IMG/VR virus record: IMGVR_UViG_3300025759_000767
Coordinates: 1 to 22,530 of that record
Reading direction: 5' to 3' (one strand)
DNA length: 22,530 bases
Source of the DNA: a virus
The position numbers and the translations under genes are program-made. This document shows, piece by piece, positions 1 to 7,927 of the stretch. Below the pieces are notes generated by a model. That model was not told the origin of the DNA, did no database searches, and worked only from the letters and a program-made list of their open reading frames with translations. Position 1 is the first letter of the stretch; each line of letters opens with the position of its first letter.

Positions 1-1
1 T

Positions 2-1159
2 AATATCCTCGGCGGTCAGGGTGACCTGCAGGGTAGCCTAGACACTATGTCATCTACTGCAGATACCTATGCAACTCAGATGATGGCTAACCAAGACAAT
101 CTACAAGCTGGACAAGACGAGTTTAAGTCTAGCTTCGACACCTACGTAGATCGTTACGGTCAGGATACGGAACTGGCGCAACAAACTCGCGCAGACCTCG
201 CAACGGCACAGGCTAACCAGACTGATCGTCTGCGTGAGGACTTGGGTAACTTTGCTCAGGCGGCTGCTCAGGGGCAGACCAACTTGGCTCAACAGATTGG
301 TACTCTGGGTACTGGCATTGATACTGGGTTCCAGCAACTAGGTAGTGACGTAGGCACTGGCTTCGCAGAGGCTTCTCTAGCAGACCAGACTGCACAGCAA
401 GCCTTGTCCATTCGCCTCGGTAATGTTCGTGATCTTATTCAGACTACTGCAGACACAATTGGTGTTGAGACTAAGCAGCAATACCAGACACTCGCCAACT
501 CCTTCGATGAGAACGGTAACCTCATTGCCAACGCAATCGACGAGCAGGGTAATACAATTAGCCGTGCTATGGATGACCAAGGCAACGTCATTGAGCGTAA
601 GCTGGATGCTAACGGCAACGAGATTAGTGCAGTGCAGATGAACGTAGGCACTATGCTGGATAATGCGGAGCAGTATGAACGCTCCCTACTCGGACAGATT
701 GACCAACGCTTCGACAGTGCTGAAGCAAATACTAATACAGAGCTACGTGCAATTGCATCTGGCTTCAGCGCACAGGATAAGAAGCTGGATACTCAGGCAC
801 GTGACTTGTCTCGGATTGCTGCAGAGCAGACTGATCTAGACGTTAATATGCGTAACGAGTTCCGCGAGTTGGGTCAGGCATTCGACGACCAAGGTAACCT
901 GATCCAGAACAGCATCTCGGATAATGGTACATCAATTTCACGCGCAGTAGATGATAACGGTAACCTACTGCTAAGAGCCTTCGATGCGGGAGGCAACCGT
1001 ATAGGGGATCAGGTTCTAAACATCAATCAGAGCCTGAATAGACTATCTCAACTAAATATGCGTCAGGGAGCAAACGTATCAATGGGCAACCTAAGCCCAG
1101 CGATGTCAGCCAATACACCTAATACTGGCTTCGCATCGCCTTATGCAACGACAGGATAA
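2..1159 (+). CDS. Virion structural protein with 11-residue repeats, 5' end outside the window
   Basis: An in-frame ATG lies at 47, but the same frame is open without a stop from base 2 and encodes plausible protein (NILGGQGDLQGSLDT) running into it. No Shine-Dalgarno sequence precedes 47, so the gene very probably starts left of the window. From ATG47 there are 370 residues rich in Gln, Asn, Asp and Ala, predicted largely helical. Two blocks of four tandem 11-residue units follow the pattern [FIMLV]D-x-x-GN-x-I-x-x-A: residues 153-196 and 279-322. There is no signal peptide or membrane segment. The stop is 3 bases before the lysozyme ATG. Position at the start of a lysis and virion module suggests a tail or head-associated structural protein; I do not recognise the family and the specific role is inferred only. 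Confidence 0.8.
   Translation, partial: NILGGQGDLQGSLDTMSSTADTYATQMMANQDNLQAGQDEFKSSFDTYVDRYGQDTELAQQTRADLATAQANQTDRLREDLGNFAQAAAQGQTNLAQQIGTLGTGIDTGFQQLGSDVGTGFAEASLADQTAQQALSIRLGNVRDLIQTTADTIGVETKQQYQTLANSFDENGNLIANAIDEQGNTISRAMDDQGNVIERKLDANGNEISAVQMNVGTMLDNAEQYERSLLGQIDQRFDSAEANTNTELRAIASGFSAQDKKLDTQARDLSRIAAEQTDLDVNMRNEFRELGQAFDDQGNLIQNSISDNGTSISRAVDDNGNLLLRAFDAGGNRIGDQVLNINQSLNRLSQLNMRQGANVSMGNLSPAMSANTPNTGFASPYATTG
503..634 (+). repeat. Four tandem 33-bp (11-residue) repeats, block 1
   Basis: The units are FDENGNLIANA, IDEQGNTISRA, MDDQGNVIERK and LDANGNEISAV. Each has an aliphatic or aromatic first residue, Asp second, Gly-Asn at 5-6 and a hydrophobic residue at 8. DNA copies differ at many positions, so the repeat is old and held at the protein level. 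Confidence 0.85.
881..1012 (+). repeat. Four tandem 33-bp (11-residue) repeats, block 2
   Basis: The units are FDDQGNLIQNS, ISDNGTSISRA, VDDNGNLLLRA and FDAGGNRIGDQ. The pattern and unit order resemble block 1, 126 residues earlier: both begin with an F-D-x-x-GNLI unit and have an ISRA ending in the middle. This suggests the whole block was duplicated. Confidence 0.85.
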
Positions 1160-1162
1160 GTA

Positions 1163-1894
1163 ATGCACCCAACCTCAGTATCAAAAGACTGTATTGAACT
1201 CGTTAAGAAGTTTGAAGGATTACACAAGCTAAAGGACGATGGCCTAGTACACGCATATCGCTGCCCCGCTGGAAAGTGGACGCTAGGATATGGCGCAACT
1301 AAGGGTATTCGCTCTGGTATGAAGTGTACCGTGGCAGAGGCAGAGCAGCGTCTAATAGATGATCTTAACGAACACGCAAAGATAGTTAAGAAGTCTGTTA
1401 ACGTGCCACTGACCCAAGGACAGTTCGATGCGCTGACATCCTTCGTATTCAACTTAGGCGGCGGGGCGTTCAGGTCATCAACTTTGCTAAAGCGTCTGAA
1501 CAGCGGAAATTACGACGAATGCCCAGAGCAGATCATGCGCTGGAACAAGGCCAGAGTAGACGGCAAGCTACAGCCCCTTCGTGGGCTTACTCGTCGCCGC
1601 GCTGCAGAGGCAGCAATCTTTAGTCGTGATGCCCAGCTACCCTCCGACGAGGGTGGTCCTGAGATGCCCCAGAAGCCTACGGCAGAGCATCCCAAGCCCC
1701 TAACCAAGTCTAAGACTATGGCAGGTGTAGGACTTGCGGGTGCGGCTACGGGTCTTAATGAGGTAGCAGGTGAGCTACAGGGGCTAGTTCCCTACGCAGA
1801 CAGCCTCAAAACCATCTTCTTAATCTGTGCTATCGGCGGCATCGCCTTGGCAGCATACGCTCGATACAAGGACAATAAAGAAGGTATCCACTGA
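1163..1894 (+). CDS. Endolysin: GH24 (T4-type) lysozyme with C-terminal holin-like membrane module
   Basis: This 243-residue protein should cleave the glycan strands of host peptidoglycan. The lysozyme part is residues 1 to about 155. The KKFEG motif gives the catalytic Glu18, and AYRCPAGKWTLGYG gives Cys34 and Thr40 at the positions of the Asp/Cys and Thr of the Glu-Asp/Cys-Thr triad of this family. The Glu-Cys spacing is longer than in the usual E-x8-C form. FVFNLGGGAF and MRWNKA match later family motifs. A proline-rich linker (about 160-180) leads to a Gly/Ala-rich stretch and a hydrophobic segment (about 216-234, IFLICAIGGIALAAYARY) with a charged tail. This resembles the holin-like C-terminal module I recall on some alphaproteobacterial phage lysozymes. 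AGGATAAG precedes the ATG. The stop overlaps the spanin start (TGATG). Confidence 0.9.
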   Translation: MHPTSVSKDCIELVKKFEGLHKLKDDGLVHAYRCPAGKWTLGYGATKGIRSGMKCTVAEAEQRLIDDLNEHAKIVKKSVNVPLTQGQFDALTSFVFNLGGGAFRSSTLLKRLNSGNYDECPEQIMRWNKARVDGKLQPLRGLTRRRAAEAAIFSRDAQLPSDEGGPEMPQKPTAEHPKPLTKSKTMAGVGLAGAATGLNEVAGELQGLVPYADSLKTIFLICAIGGIALAAYARYKDNKEGIH

Positions 1895-2133
1895 TGTTTA
1901 TCTTCGGCAAGATTAAGAGTTACATCATTGGCGCATTGGCCCTAGCCCTGCCTATTATTTACGTAATGGGAAAGGTGCGTGGGGCAGCTAATGAGAAGAA
2001 TAAAGTCCTGAAGGACGATCTACAGGCGCAAAAAAAGGCGACTGATTTTTACAAAGCGATGGCAGAGCATGAAGACGATAATATTGATGATCGTAAGTCT
2101 CTCACTGACAGGTTGCGCGGGAGCGGTCTATAG
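1894..2133 (+). CDS. Inner-membrane spanin (Rz-like)
   Basis: This 79-residue protein has a short N-terminal cytoplasmic part, one membrane segment (about residues 9-26, SYIIGALALALPIIYVMG), then a charged helical periplasmic region with coiled-coil character (residues 30-60). That is the layout of i-spanins, which bind an outer-membrane lipoprotein partner and fuse the two membranes at the end of lysis. The gene overlaps the lysozyme stop by TGATG. Its 3' end contains the start of the o-spanin in another frame, a diagnostic Rz/Rz1-type arrangement. The sequence itself is not conserved enough to assign by similarity; the assignment rests on topology and context. Confidence 0.85.
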   Translation: MFIFGKIKSYIIGALALALPIIYVMGKVRGAANEKNKVLKDDLQAQKKATDFYKAMAEHEDDNIDDRKSLTDRLRGSGL

Positions 2134-2314
2134 GACCAAGCTGGACGTTTATTGTCCACCAATCTCACAATACTCAACAGAATGGAACGAAGAGTTAGCC
2201 ACTGAGCTAGATGCGTTACCTGAAGACTACACGACAATCCCAATGGCAATAGCAGACTACGCAAAGTTGCGGGACCGTATTCGTGCGTGTGAAACAGAGA
2301 AGGGTAAACTATAA
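2069..2314 (+). CDS. Outer-membrane spanin lipoprotein (Rz1-like)
   Basis: This 81-residue protein has a lipoprotein signal peptide with lipobox LTGC, so lipidated Cys16 would be the mature N-terminus. The mature part has two later cysteines and mixed charge rather than the proline-rich form of lambda Rz1. It starts inside the i-spanin gene in a different frame (65-base overlap) and runs past its end. This is the overlapping form of spanin gene pair, between the fully embedded and the separate forms. Its stop overlaps the next ATG (TAATG). Lipobox, partner and position make this a strong call. Confidence 0.88.
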   Translation: MKTIILMIVSLSLTGCAGAVYRTKLDVYCPPISQYSTEWNEELATELDALPEDYTTIPMAIADYAKLRDRIRACETEKGKL

Positions 2315-4773
2315 TGGGCTTTTGGTCAGATACATTTGGCGGTGGCAATAGCTTTACTGAGAGCGTAGCTAATACGTTTACCCCTAATGATGGTGCTTCA
2401 TACGTAGGCGGTACACTTACCTACGACTCAGGTAGTAATGCTGGTAAAGTAGTTGAAAAAAACAGCTCTGGCGGTTATGGGAGTGATAACTCTGGCAAGG
2501 CCGTCTACTCAGGTTCGGCTAATAGTGAGAGTACTAATTCTGAGAACATAACATCCAGCGGTACAAATGAAGACTTTGTACCAGCGGGTTCGGCTCCATC
2601 TGGTATTTCTAAACTTCTAGGATTTGCCTCGCCAGTAGGTATCATTGGTACAATCTCTGGATGGGCAAACAACCTAGACCCAGAGGAAGACATTAAGAAA
2701 GGTTCCGTAGTAGATGGTCGCCAAGTCTACAATAACGGGGAGATGTCCTACTCATATAACTTCTTGGGACTGCCCTACGAAGTCAAAGTCGTAGACATTA
2801 ACGGTGAGCAGAAGGTCATGGATTCTCTGAAAGAGGATGCCAATGGACTATTTCCCGGTATGGAAGGCTACGACCAGTCCACCAGTAAATACAAGATCAT
2901 GGCTGCAGAGCAACGTGCGCAGGGTAATGACGACGATGCAGACCGCATTCTACAGGAAGAGCAGGACAACTCACAGCCGTCAGATGGCGGCTCTGGGGAT
3001 ACTACTAACATAGATCAGATTGTGGAGATGGCTAAGGCTGCAGGTCTTGTGACAAATGCTGCAGAAGCAAACGCCATCATCGCAGACCCTATGAAGTTCC
3101 TCGAAGACCGTGGAATGAAGTTGTCTGACTTGATCCCTACCCTAGACGCTGACGCTGAGGGTACGAACATTGATCCTAATGACCCTAACTACTCGCTCGG
3201 TGATAATGAGGGCTACGACCCTAATACCGTAGCCAACGAAGACATAGCGACTGTAGACGATGTAGAGGGTAAGACTGGTACTACCTACGATCCAGAAATG
3301 GCTAATCTCACAGACAATGAGATGGTGGACCCAGTCACAGGTGAGATCAGAGATGAGAACTTAGTAGACGCGGATAAGTACACTATTGACGTTACTGGTG
3401 CCGCTACTGGCGTTAATGCAGATGGCACTGCCAACGAACTGGGTATTGCACTCAACGACTGGGCTAACGTAGACCTCTCCAAAGTCATCGACACCAGTAC
3501 TACTGCAGGTAAGCTACTGGCTGATAAGCTGGTACGCGAAGGTAAAGAGTTTGTAGATGCCAAGACATCCATAGTCTGGCAGATGAAGACTATTGCGGCT
3601 GAATTTAAAGACGCTAACGGTAATCCAATTATCCCACCTTGGGCGCAAGCGGTTAACCGCGATGTCATGCGTTCCATTAGCTTCAACGGTATCTCAGGTA
3701 CGGCGGCAACCGCTGCAATGTCTAATGCTATTATGGAATCTATGATGGGAGTAGCTGAGAAGGAAGCCACCTTCTTCCAGACACTGACTGTAGAGAACCT
3801 GAACAATAAGCAGGAAGCCATTATCAATAAGGCCAAGGTCTTGTCACAGATTGAGTTGGCTAACTTGGATGTACGCTCACAAGCAGCCGTGCAGAATGCC
3901 AAGGCTTTCCTAGAGATGGACCTGACCAACCTGTCTAATGAGCAACAGGCAGAAGTAATTAACAAGCAAGCACTCGTTCAGGCATTGTTTGATAACACTA
4001 ATGCTACCAACGTAGCTCGTAGGTTCGGCGCAGAAGTCGCCAACGATATGCAGAAGTTCTATGATGAACTTGCTGTGAATATTCAGCGGCACAATACCTC
4101 TGAGATTAACGCACTACTGAAGTTCAATGCTGGCGAGATCAATGACGCTGCACAGTTTAACGCAGACATCCGCAATGACCGCCAGAAGTTTGTAGCTGAG
4201 ATGCAGTACCAGATCGACTTGGCAAATGCTAAGTGGCGACAGACTGTAGAGACTACTACCTTCCAAGCTGAGTTCGATGCGTACACTACTGACGTTAAGT
4301 CTGCCCTAGACCTCACCTCAGAGCAGCAAGCCGAGTTGTGGGACTACGCAGACAACCTGTTAGACTACATCTGGAAGACATCCGACAATGATCAAGAGCG
4401 TGAACTACGTCTACTAATAGCGCAGATGCAAGCTCAGTCTGGGCAGAAGGGCGGTAGCGGATTTATGGAAGGGCTACTGACAATTGGTGGCGCATTCCTA
4501 GGCTCTAGCTCAGGTTCTAAGTGGGCTGTGGACTTCCTGAAGGGTCTATCTGATGTACGCCTGAAAGAGAACATCCAGCACTACGATACGTTGAAGGGTG
4601 TTAACTTCTACACTTGGGACTGGAATGAAGAAGGTAAGCGCATTGGCGCAGATAAATACCCGACATTCGGCGTACTAGCCCAAGAAGTACAGAAAACCCA
4701 CCCAGAGGCCGTCATAGAAGGTGAACATGGATACCTCATGGTTAATTACGGGATGATAAGCAATGACGTTTGA
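2314..4773 (+). CDS. Large helical virion protein with C-terminal S74 intramolecular chaperone domain
   Basis: This is an 819-residue protein. The N-terminal third is Gly/Ser/Asn-rich and low in complexity. Residues from about 460 to 700 are long Ala/Gln/Asn-rich helices, likely trimeric coiled coil. A Gly-rich hydrophobic stretch (FMEGLLTIGGAFLGSSSGS) precedes the last 74 residues, which begin SDVRLKEN (Ser746) and include FGVLAQEVQKTHPEAV. This is the Peptidase_S74 / chaperone-of-endosialidase domain, which helps trimerise phage spikes and fibres and then cuts itself off just before the conserved Ser. Such domains are usual on tail spikes and fibres, so a tail-associated role is likely; the rest of the protein is not recognised. 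The stop overlaps the next gene by 11 bases. Confidence 0.8.
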   Translation: MGFWSDTFGGGNSFTESVANTFTPNDGASYVGGTLTYDSGSNAGKVVEKNSSGGYGSDNSGKAVYSGSANSESTNSENITSSGTNEDFVPAGSAPSGISKLLGFASPVGIIGTISGWANNLDPEEDIKKGSVVDGRQVYNNGEMSYSYNFLGLPYEVKVVDINGEQKVMDSLKEDANGLFPGMEGYDQSTSKYKIMAAEQRAQGNDDDADRILQEEQDNSQPSDGGSGDTTNIDQIVEMAKAAGLVTNAAEANAIIADPMKFLEDRGMKLSDLIPTLDADAEGTNIDPNDPNYSLGDNEGYDPNTVANEDIATVDDVEGKTGTTYDPEMANLTDNEMVDPVTGEIRDENLVDADKYTIDVTGAATGVNADGTANELGIALNDWANVDLSKVIDTSTTAGKLLADKLVREGKEFVDAKTSIVWQMKTIAAEFKDANGNPIIPPWAQAVNRDVMRSISFNGISGTAATAAMSNAIMESMMGVAEKEATFFQTLTVENLNNKQEAIINKAKVLSQIELANLDVRSQAAVQNAKAFLEMDLTNLSNEQQAEVINKQALVQALFDNTNATNVARRFGAEVANDMQKFYDELAVNIQRHNTSEINALLKFNAGEINDAAQFNADIRNDRQKFVAEMQYQIDLANAKWRQTVETTTFQAEFDAYTTDVKSALDLTSEQQAELWDYADNLLDYIWKTSDNDQERELRLLIAQMQAQSGQKGGSGFMEGLLTIGGAFLGSSSGSKWAVDFLKGLSDVRLKENIQHYDTLKGVNFYTWDWNEEGKRIGADKYPTFGVLAQEVQKTHPEAVIEGEHGYLMVNYGMISNDV

Positions 4774-4957
4774 TGATGCAGTAAAGAAATCTATCAAGCA
4801 GTTTCTGAAGGGCAAATTGCTCAAGGACACTGCAGCCCTGAAGCCAGACGGCGTGTTTTTTACCCCTGAGTACTTTGACGACTTAGAAGAAGAACTTCTA
4901 GACGAGAAGACTGACAGTACAATTGAGAAGGAAGAGGAGTTAGAAGATGAGGCTTAA
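4763..4957 (+). CDS. Small acidic protein, unknown function
   Basis: This is a 64-residue protein with a basic N-terminal half (KKSIKQFLKGKLLKD) and a very acidic C-terminal half (about 20 Asp/Glu in the last 30 residues). It starts inside the end of the 819-residue gene and ends inside the start of the next, so it is locked into the virion operon by overlaps at both ends. No family is recognised. The acidic tail is encoded by GAAGAGGAG, which also serves as Shine-Dalgarno sequence for the following gene. Confidence 0.7.
   Translation: MTFDDAVKKSIKQFLKGKLLKDTAALKPDGVFFTPEYFDDLEEELLDEKTDSTIEKEEELEDEA
4931..4951 (+). promoter_or_regulatory. Ribosome binding site in a duplicated gene junction
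   Basis: GAAGAGGAG, then TTA, then GAAGATGAG contains the Shine-Dalgarno sequence and the ATG of the 186-residue gene, and also encodes the acidic tail of the gene before. The junction at 5478-5498 is identical in 18 of 21 positions. Confidence 0.75.
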
Positions 4958-5507
4958 TGCTCCAATTCCCGGTGCAAACTATTTGTCAGACACCCGCAAC
5001 TATGCGTGGCACCGACCACCAGATATTGTAGATTATGACGAAGCAGTCAGCTACTTGATTGATAAAATTGATGAGCCAGAGAAGAAGGAACTGGTCTTCG
5101 CTATGCTGGGCATAGACGCTCACATCACTACTATTGTAACTACCATACTCCTACAGGCCGTGAGCAAGGGTAAGATAGGCATAGACCTAGCCATACTCTG
5201 CGCTGGCCCCCTAGCCCGTTACATTGAGATTTCCGCTAAGGACGTAGACATCAAGTATGAGATGGGTATTGAGGACAAGGACCGCGTAGCAATTACACCT
5301 ACCCTACTCAAGATTTCTCTTGGAATGTCTATTGATGATCCAGAGGAACAGGCGACTGGTGATATAGAACAATCTATGGTGCAGGAGGCCGCTAACCGAG
5401 GTCTCATGTCAATGCCTGAACCAAGCGACATGGTGGCTAGTCCTGAAGAGCAAGCGGCTATGCTAGGCGAAGTAACAGAAGAGGAGCCTGAAGATGAGCT
5501 TTCGTAG
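4947..5507 (+). CDS. Conserved-looking virion-module protein, unknown function
   Basis: This 186-residue protein has a folded-looking first part (residues 1-125) with hydrophobic helices (ITTIVTTILLQAVSKGKIGIDLAILCAGPLARYIEISA) and an acidic, Met- and Pro-rich tail. It has no signal peptide; the hydrophobic stretch contains Lys, Asp and Arg, so it is more likely a buried helical core than a membrane anchor. GAGGAG sits 7 bases before ATG4947. It overlaps both neighbours. Its place between a tail-type protein and two giant proteins suggests a structural or assembly role, but I cannot name it. Confidence 0.75.
   Translation: MRLNAPIPGANYLSDTRNYAWHRPPDIVDYDEAVSYLIDKIDEPEKKELVFAMLGIDAHITTIVTTILLQAVSKGKIGIDLAILCAGPLARYIEISAKDVDIKYEMGIEDKDRVAITPTLLKISLGMSIDDPEEQATGDIEQSMVQEAANRGLMSMPEPSDMVASPEEQAAMLGEVTEEEPEDELS
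5478..5498 (+). promoter_or_regulatory. Ribosome binding site, second copy of the junction
   Basis: GAAGAGGAG, then CCT, then GAAGATGAG carries the Shine-Dalgarno sequence and ATG5494 of the 807-residue gene. It differs from the junction at 4931-4951 only in the three central bases. Confidence 0.75.
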
Positions 5508-7917
5508 TGAGGCTGCAAAAGTACGTGCCAATATTGCCGCTGGTAATTACAAGGAGCCACGGGACTACTTCTCAGGTTTTGCCGACCAAATAGCCGCTGG
5601 TATACGTAGACAGGACGAGGCCAAACGCCAAGAGGAATTGGAGAAGCGGCGAGAGGCCCGCGCCAATGCCCGTTCAATTGCCAAGGCGCAGCGCGAAGAA
5701 GATAAAAAGGTACAGGCTCAGGAGCGTCTGGTTAACGGCTATTTGACTGTTAAGGGTTATGATGTAACCGAGGACAATAAGAATGCCGTCCGTAGTGTGG
5801 TCACTAACCTAGGAATTACTGGGTTTGCAGACCTAGACGCTATTATGAAGCAGTCTTCTAGTTACGTAGAGGGTACGCCACAGGCAGACATCGATCAGCA
5901 AATGAATGATCTAGGGCAGCTACGCCAAGGCGATGGCCCGTTTGAGGCTGAGAGTGCGCGTATCAATAATCTGTCTTCTGAAGGCCGTATTGAGTTTGGG
6001 GCTACCCGTGGTAAAGACCCGCTTGAAATGGATTTAGCAGAAGTTCGATATGAACTGTCTGATCAATCAATTACGGCAGACCGCCGTGCCTTACTTGAGC
6101 GCAGAAAAGCATCACTGACTGATCCTGAAGCATATACACCTACAACTCTCTATAAATCGGACGGTAGTGAAGTCATTGCTCGTACTGAAGCTGAAGAGAA
6201 CGCATACTTGGCACAGGGCTTTAGTCTTGTTAAGGGAGCGGAGACAAGCGATTACGCTAAACGTACTCTTTATAAAGACGGCGCACAAGTTGAAGTCTTT
6301 AATAAGGCAGAAGAAGATAGCTATACTGGACAAGGATGGAGCCGTGAAAAACCTGCAGACGCTACAGAATTTAAGCAGCGCACTGTATACAATGCGGATA
6401 CTGGCGAAGAACAACAGGTATTCTCGCAAGACGAGCTAAATACTGCTATTGCCGCTGGTTTCTCTGCTATTAAACCTGCTCCTTCAGAAAAATACACTAA
6501 GCGTACCTTATATAAAGATGGTGCAGAGTATACGGTAACATCACAAGAGGAAGAGAACCAAGCAGTAGCCGAGGGCTGGTCTGCAGTTAAACCTGCCGAG
6601 GAAAAAGATTTTACTAAGCAGACATTGTACATGAATGGTGCAGAGGTGCAGGTAACTTCTCAGGCTGATCTAGATAAGTATACAGAACAAGGCTACAGCC
6701 CAGTCAAGCCAGCTAACCACGGTCAGATGCTTACGGCTAAACAGGCCGCTCTACAGAGCTTCATGGAAGAAGAAGGTGTCTCCGATCTACAGGGCGAAGA
6801 TTACCGCAACAAGCTAGCTGAATTTGAGCGTAATTGGGAAGAGCAGAGTAAGGCAGTCAAGGATAAGCAGGAGAGCTACACATCCGCAAACTACACTGCA
6901 GACCTAATTAAGTTTGGTTCTATGCTGCTATCTGACGACGAAGCAGAGCGCAAAGAGGCTACTGAGTGGTTTAATACTACCAAGCCAATTATCGAAGGCT
7001 CTCTAAATACTGTAGCTGGCATGGACGATGCGGCTAAGGTAGAGGCTCTAGTGGAGAGCGGTATTGACCGTCAACGCGCCTTGGGTATCGTCAATGGTAC
7101 TATTAAGGTTACTAGTGACGGCTTCGGCAGACCAGTCATCGTCGATACAGCCACAAACCAACAGAGTGAAATCGGTGGTACTGAGACCGTAGATGAGGCT
7201 TCTACTAGAATTAATACAGCGGGTCTAAGCGAAGAAGAAAAGCAAGAGTTAGAGACTGCAGCACAAGAAGCGGAAGAGGCACTTAAAGCTGCAGGGTTTG
7301 AGGGGCGTATTACTGAGCTTAATGATGTCTCTGCAGCCTTCGGACCTGAAGGATTTACAGGTAAGATTGTTAACGTGCTTGGTGGCTTGGTCGGCACTAC
7401 TCCAATGGAGAATGCAGCGGAAGCCACTACCGTAGTCAACGCACTTGGTAAGGTTACTAAGTTTAACATCATCTCAGGATTTGCAGGTCTACGAGACAGT
7501 GTTACCCTAAAGGCCGAAATCGAAACCCTACTTCCCCAGACAGGTAAACTAGGTATTGGTAAACCTGAAGCACTTCGTCGATTTAAAGGCATTAAGGCTC
7601 TACTAGATGAAGCAGTTATACAGCAAGAAGCTAATGCCAACGCTACCAACGTAAACACTGCAGCGGTAAGTAAGGCTAATGTAGCTCTTAACTCTCTACG
7701 GCCTCTAGCAAAATTATATGACACTATTGTTAAAAACATCGAGGGAGAGCAAAACGCCCCTGCAGGTGTTACAGACAGCGTCTTTAAGTCTTCTGGCGGT
7801 ACTACTACCACTGATACAAGTCTTCCAGTTGTCTCTGGCCCAGACGATCCAAAGTTTAAGAGCTTAAAATCTGGCGAAAAGTTTATCCACAACGGCAAGA
7901 CCTACACCAAAAAATAA
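5494..7917 (+). CDS. Large virion protein with five ~40-residue repeats (candidate internal/ejection protein)
   Basis: This 807-residue protein begins with a charged helix (residues about 30-75, rich in Arg, Lys, Glu and Ala). A linker follows, then five tandem repeats at about residues 217-410 with consensus TLYKDGAEVxVxSQEEE, GWSxVKPA and a K/R-rich link. A long, mostly helical C-terminal half ends in a Lys-rich segment. No enzyme motif, signal peptide or membrane helix is evident. With the 1205-residue protein next to it, it occupies the place of the large internal virion proteins of podoviruses, which leave the capsid with the DNA; that role is inferred from size and position only. GAGGAG lies 7 bases before the ATG. 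The start overlaps the previous gene by 14 bases. Confidence 0.8.
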   Translation: MSFRSEAAKVRANIAAGNYKEPRDYFSGFADQIAAGIRRQDEAKRQEELEKRREARANARSIAKAQREEDKKVQAQERLVNGYLTVKGYDVTEDNKNAVRSVVTNLGITGFADLDAIMKQSSSYVEGTPQADIDQQMNDLGQLRQGDGPFEAESARINNLSSEGRIEFGATRGKDPLEMDLAEVRYELSDQSITADRRALLERRKASLTDPEAYTPTTLYKSDGSEVIARTEAEENAYLAQGFSLVKGAETSDYAKRTLYKDGAQVEVFNKAEEDSYTGQGWSREKPADATEFKQRTVYNADTGEEQQVFSQDELNTAIAAGFSAIKPAPSEKYTKRTLYKDGAEYTVTSQEEENQAVAEGWSAVKPAEEKDFTKQTLYMNGAEVQVTSQADLDKYTEQGYSPVKPANHGQMLTAKQAALQSFMEEEGVSDLQGEDYRNKLAEFERNWEEQSKAVKDKQESYTSANYTADLIKFGSMLLSDDEAERKEATEWFNTTKPIIEGSLNTVAGMDDAAKVEALVESGIDRQRALGIVNGTIKVTSDGFGRPVIVDTATNQQSEIGGTETVDEASTRINTAGLSEEEKQELETAAQEAEEALKAAGFEGRITELNDVSAAFGPEGFTGKIVNVLGGLVGTTPMENAAEATTVVNALGKVTKFNIISGFAGLRDSVTLKAEIETLLPQTGKLGIGKPEALRRFKGIKALLDEAVIQQEANANATNVNTAAVSKANVALNSLRPLAKLYDTIVKNIEGEQNAPAGVTDSVFKSSGGTTTTDTSLPVVSGPDDPKFKSLKSGEKFIHNGKTYTKK
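6142..6723 (+). repeat. Five tandem ~39-41-residue repeats inside the 807-residue protein
   Basis: The units start at TTLYKSDGSEV, TLYKDGAQVEV, TVYNADTGEEQQV, TLYKDGAEYTV and TLYMNGAEVQV, and each contains a [GA][FWY]S near residue 25-27. Lengths are about 41, 39, 41, 39 and 34. The pattern suggests small beta-hairpin units. DNA copies have drifted, so this is not a recent slippage repeat. Confidence 0.9.
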
Positions 7918-7927
7918 GGTAAATAAT

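Noticed and set aside
47-49. ATG47 as the true start of the first gene
   Set aside because: The frame continues to the window edge with protein-like sequence and there is no ribosome binding site before 47.
2049-2348. 99-residue open frame antisense to the spanin pair
   Set aside because: The two overlapping + strand genes constrain this region and explain the open antisense frame; there is no independent support.
3285-3965. 226-residue open frame on the - strand
   Set aside because: It lies wholly antisense to the 819-residue virion gene, has no ribosome binding site or recognisable domain, and is Ser/Leu-rich as expected from the opposite strand of an Ala/Asn/Gln-rich gene.
7071-7898. 275-residue open frame on the - strand
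   Set aside because: It is antisense to the 807-residue gene. Composition is that of a mirror frame, with no motif and no gap in the real gene that would require it.
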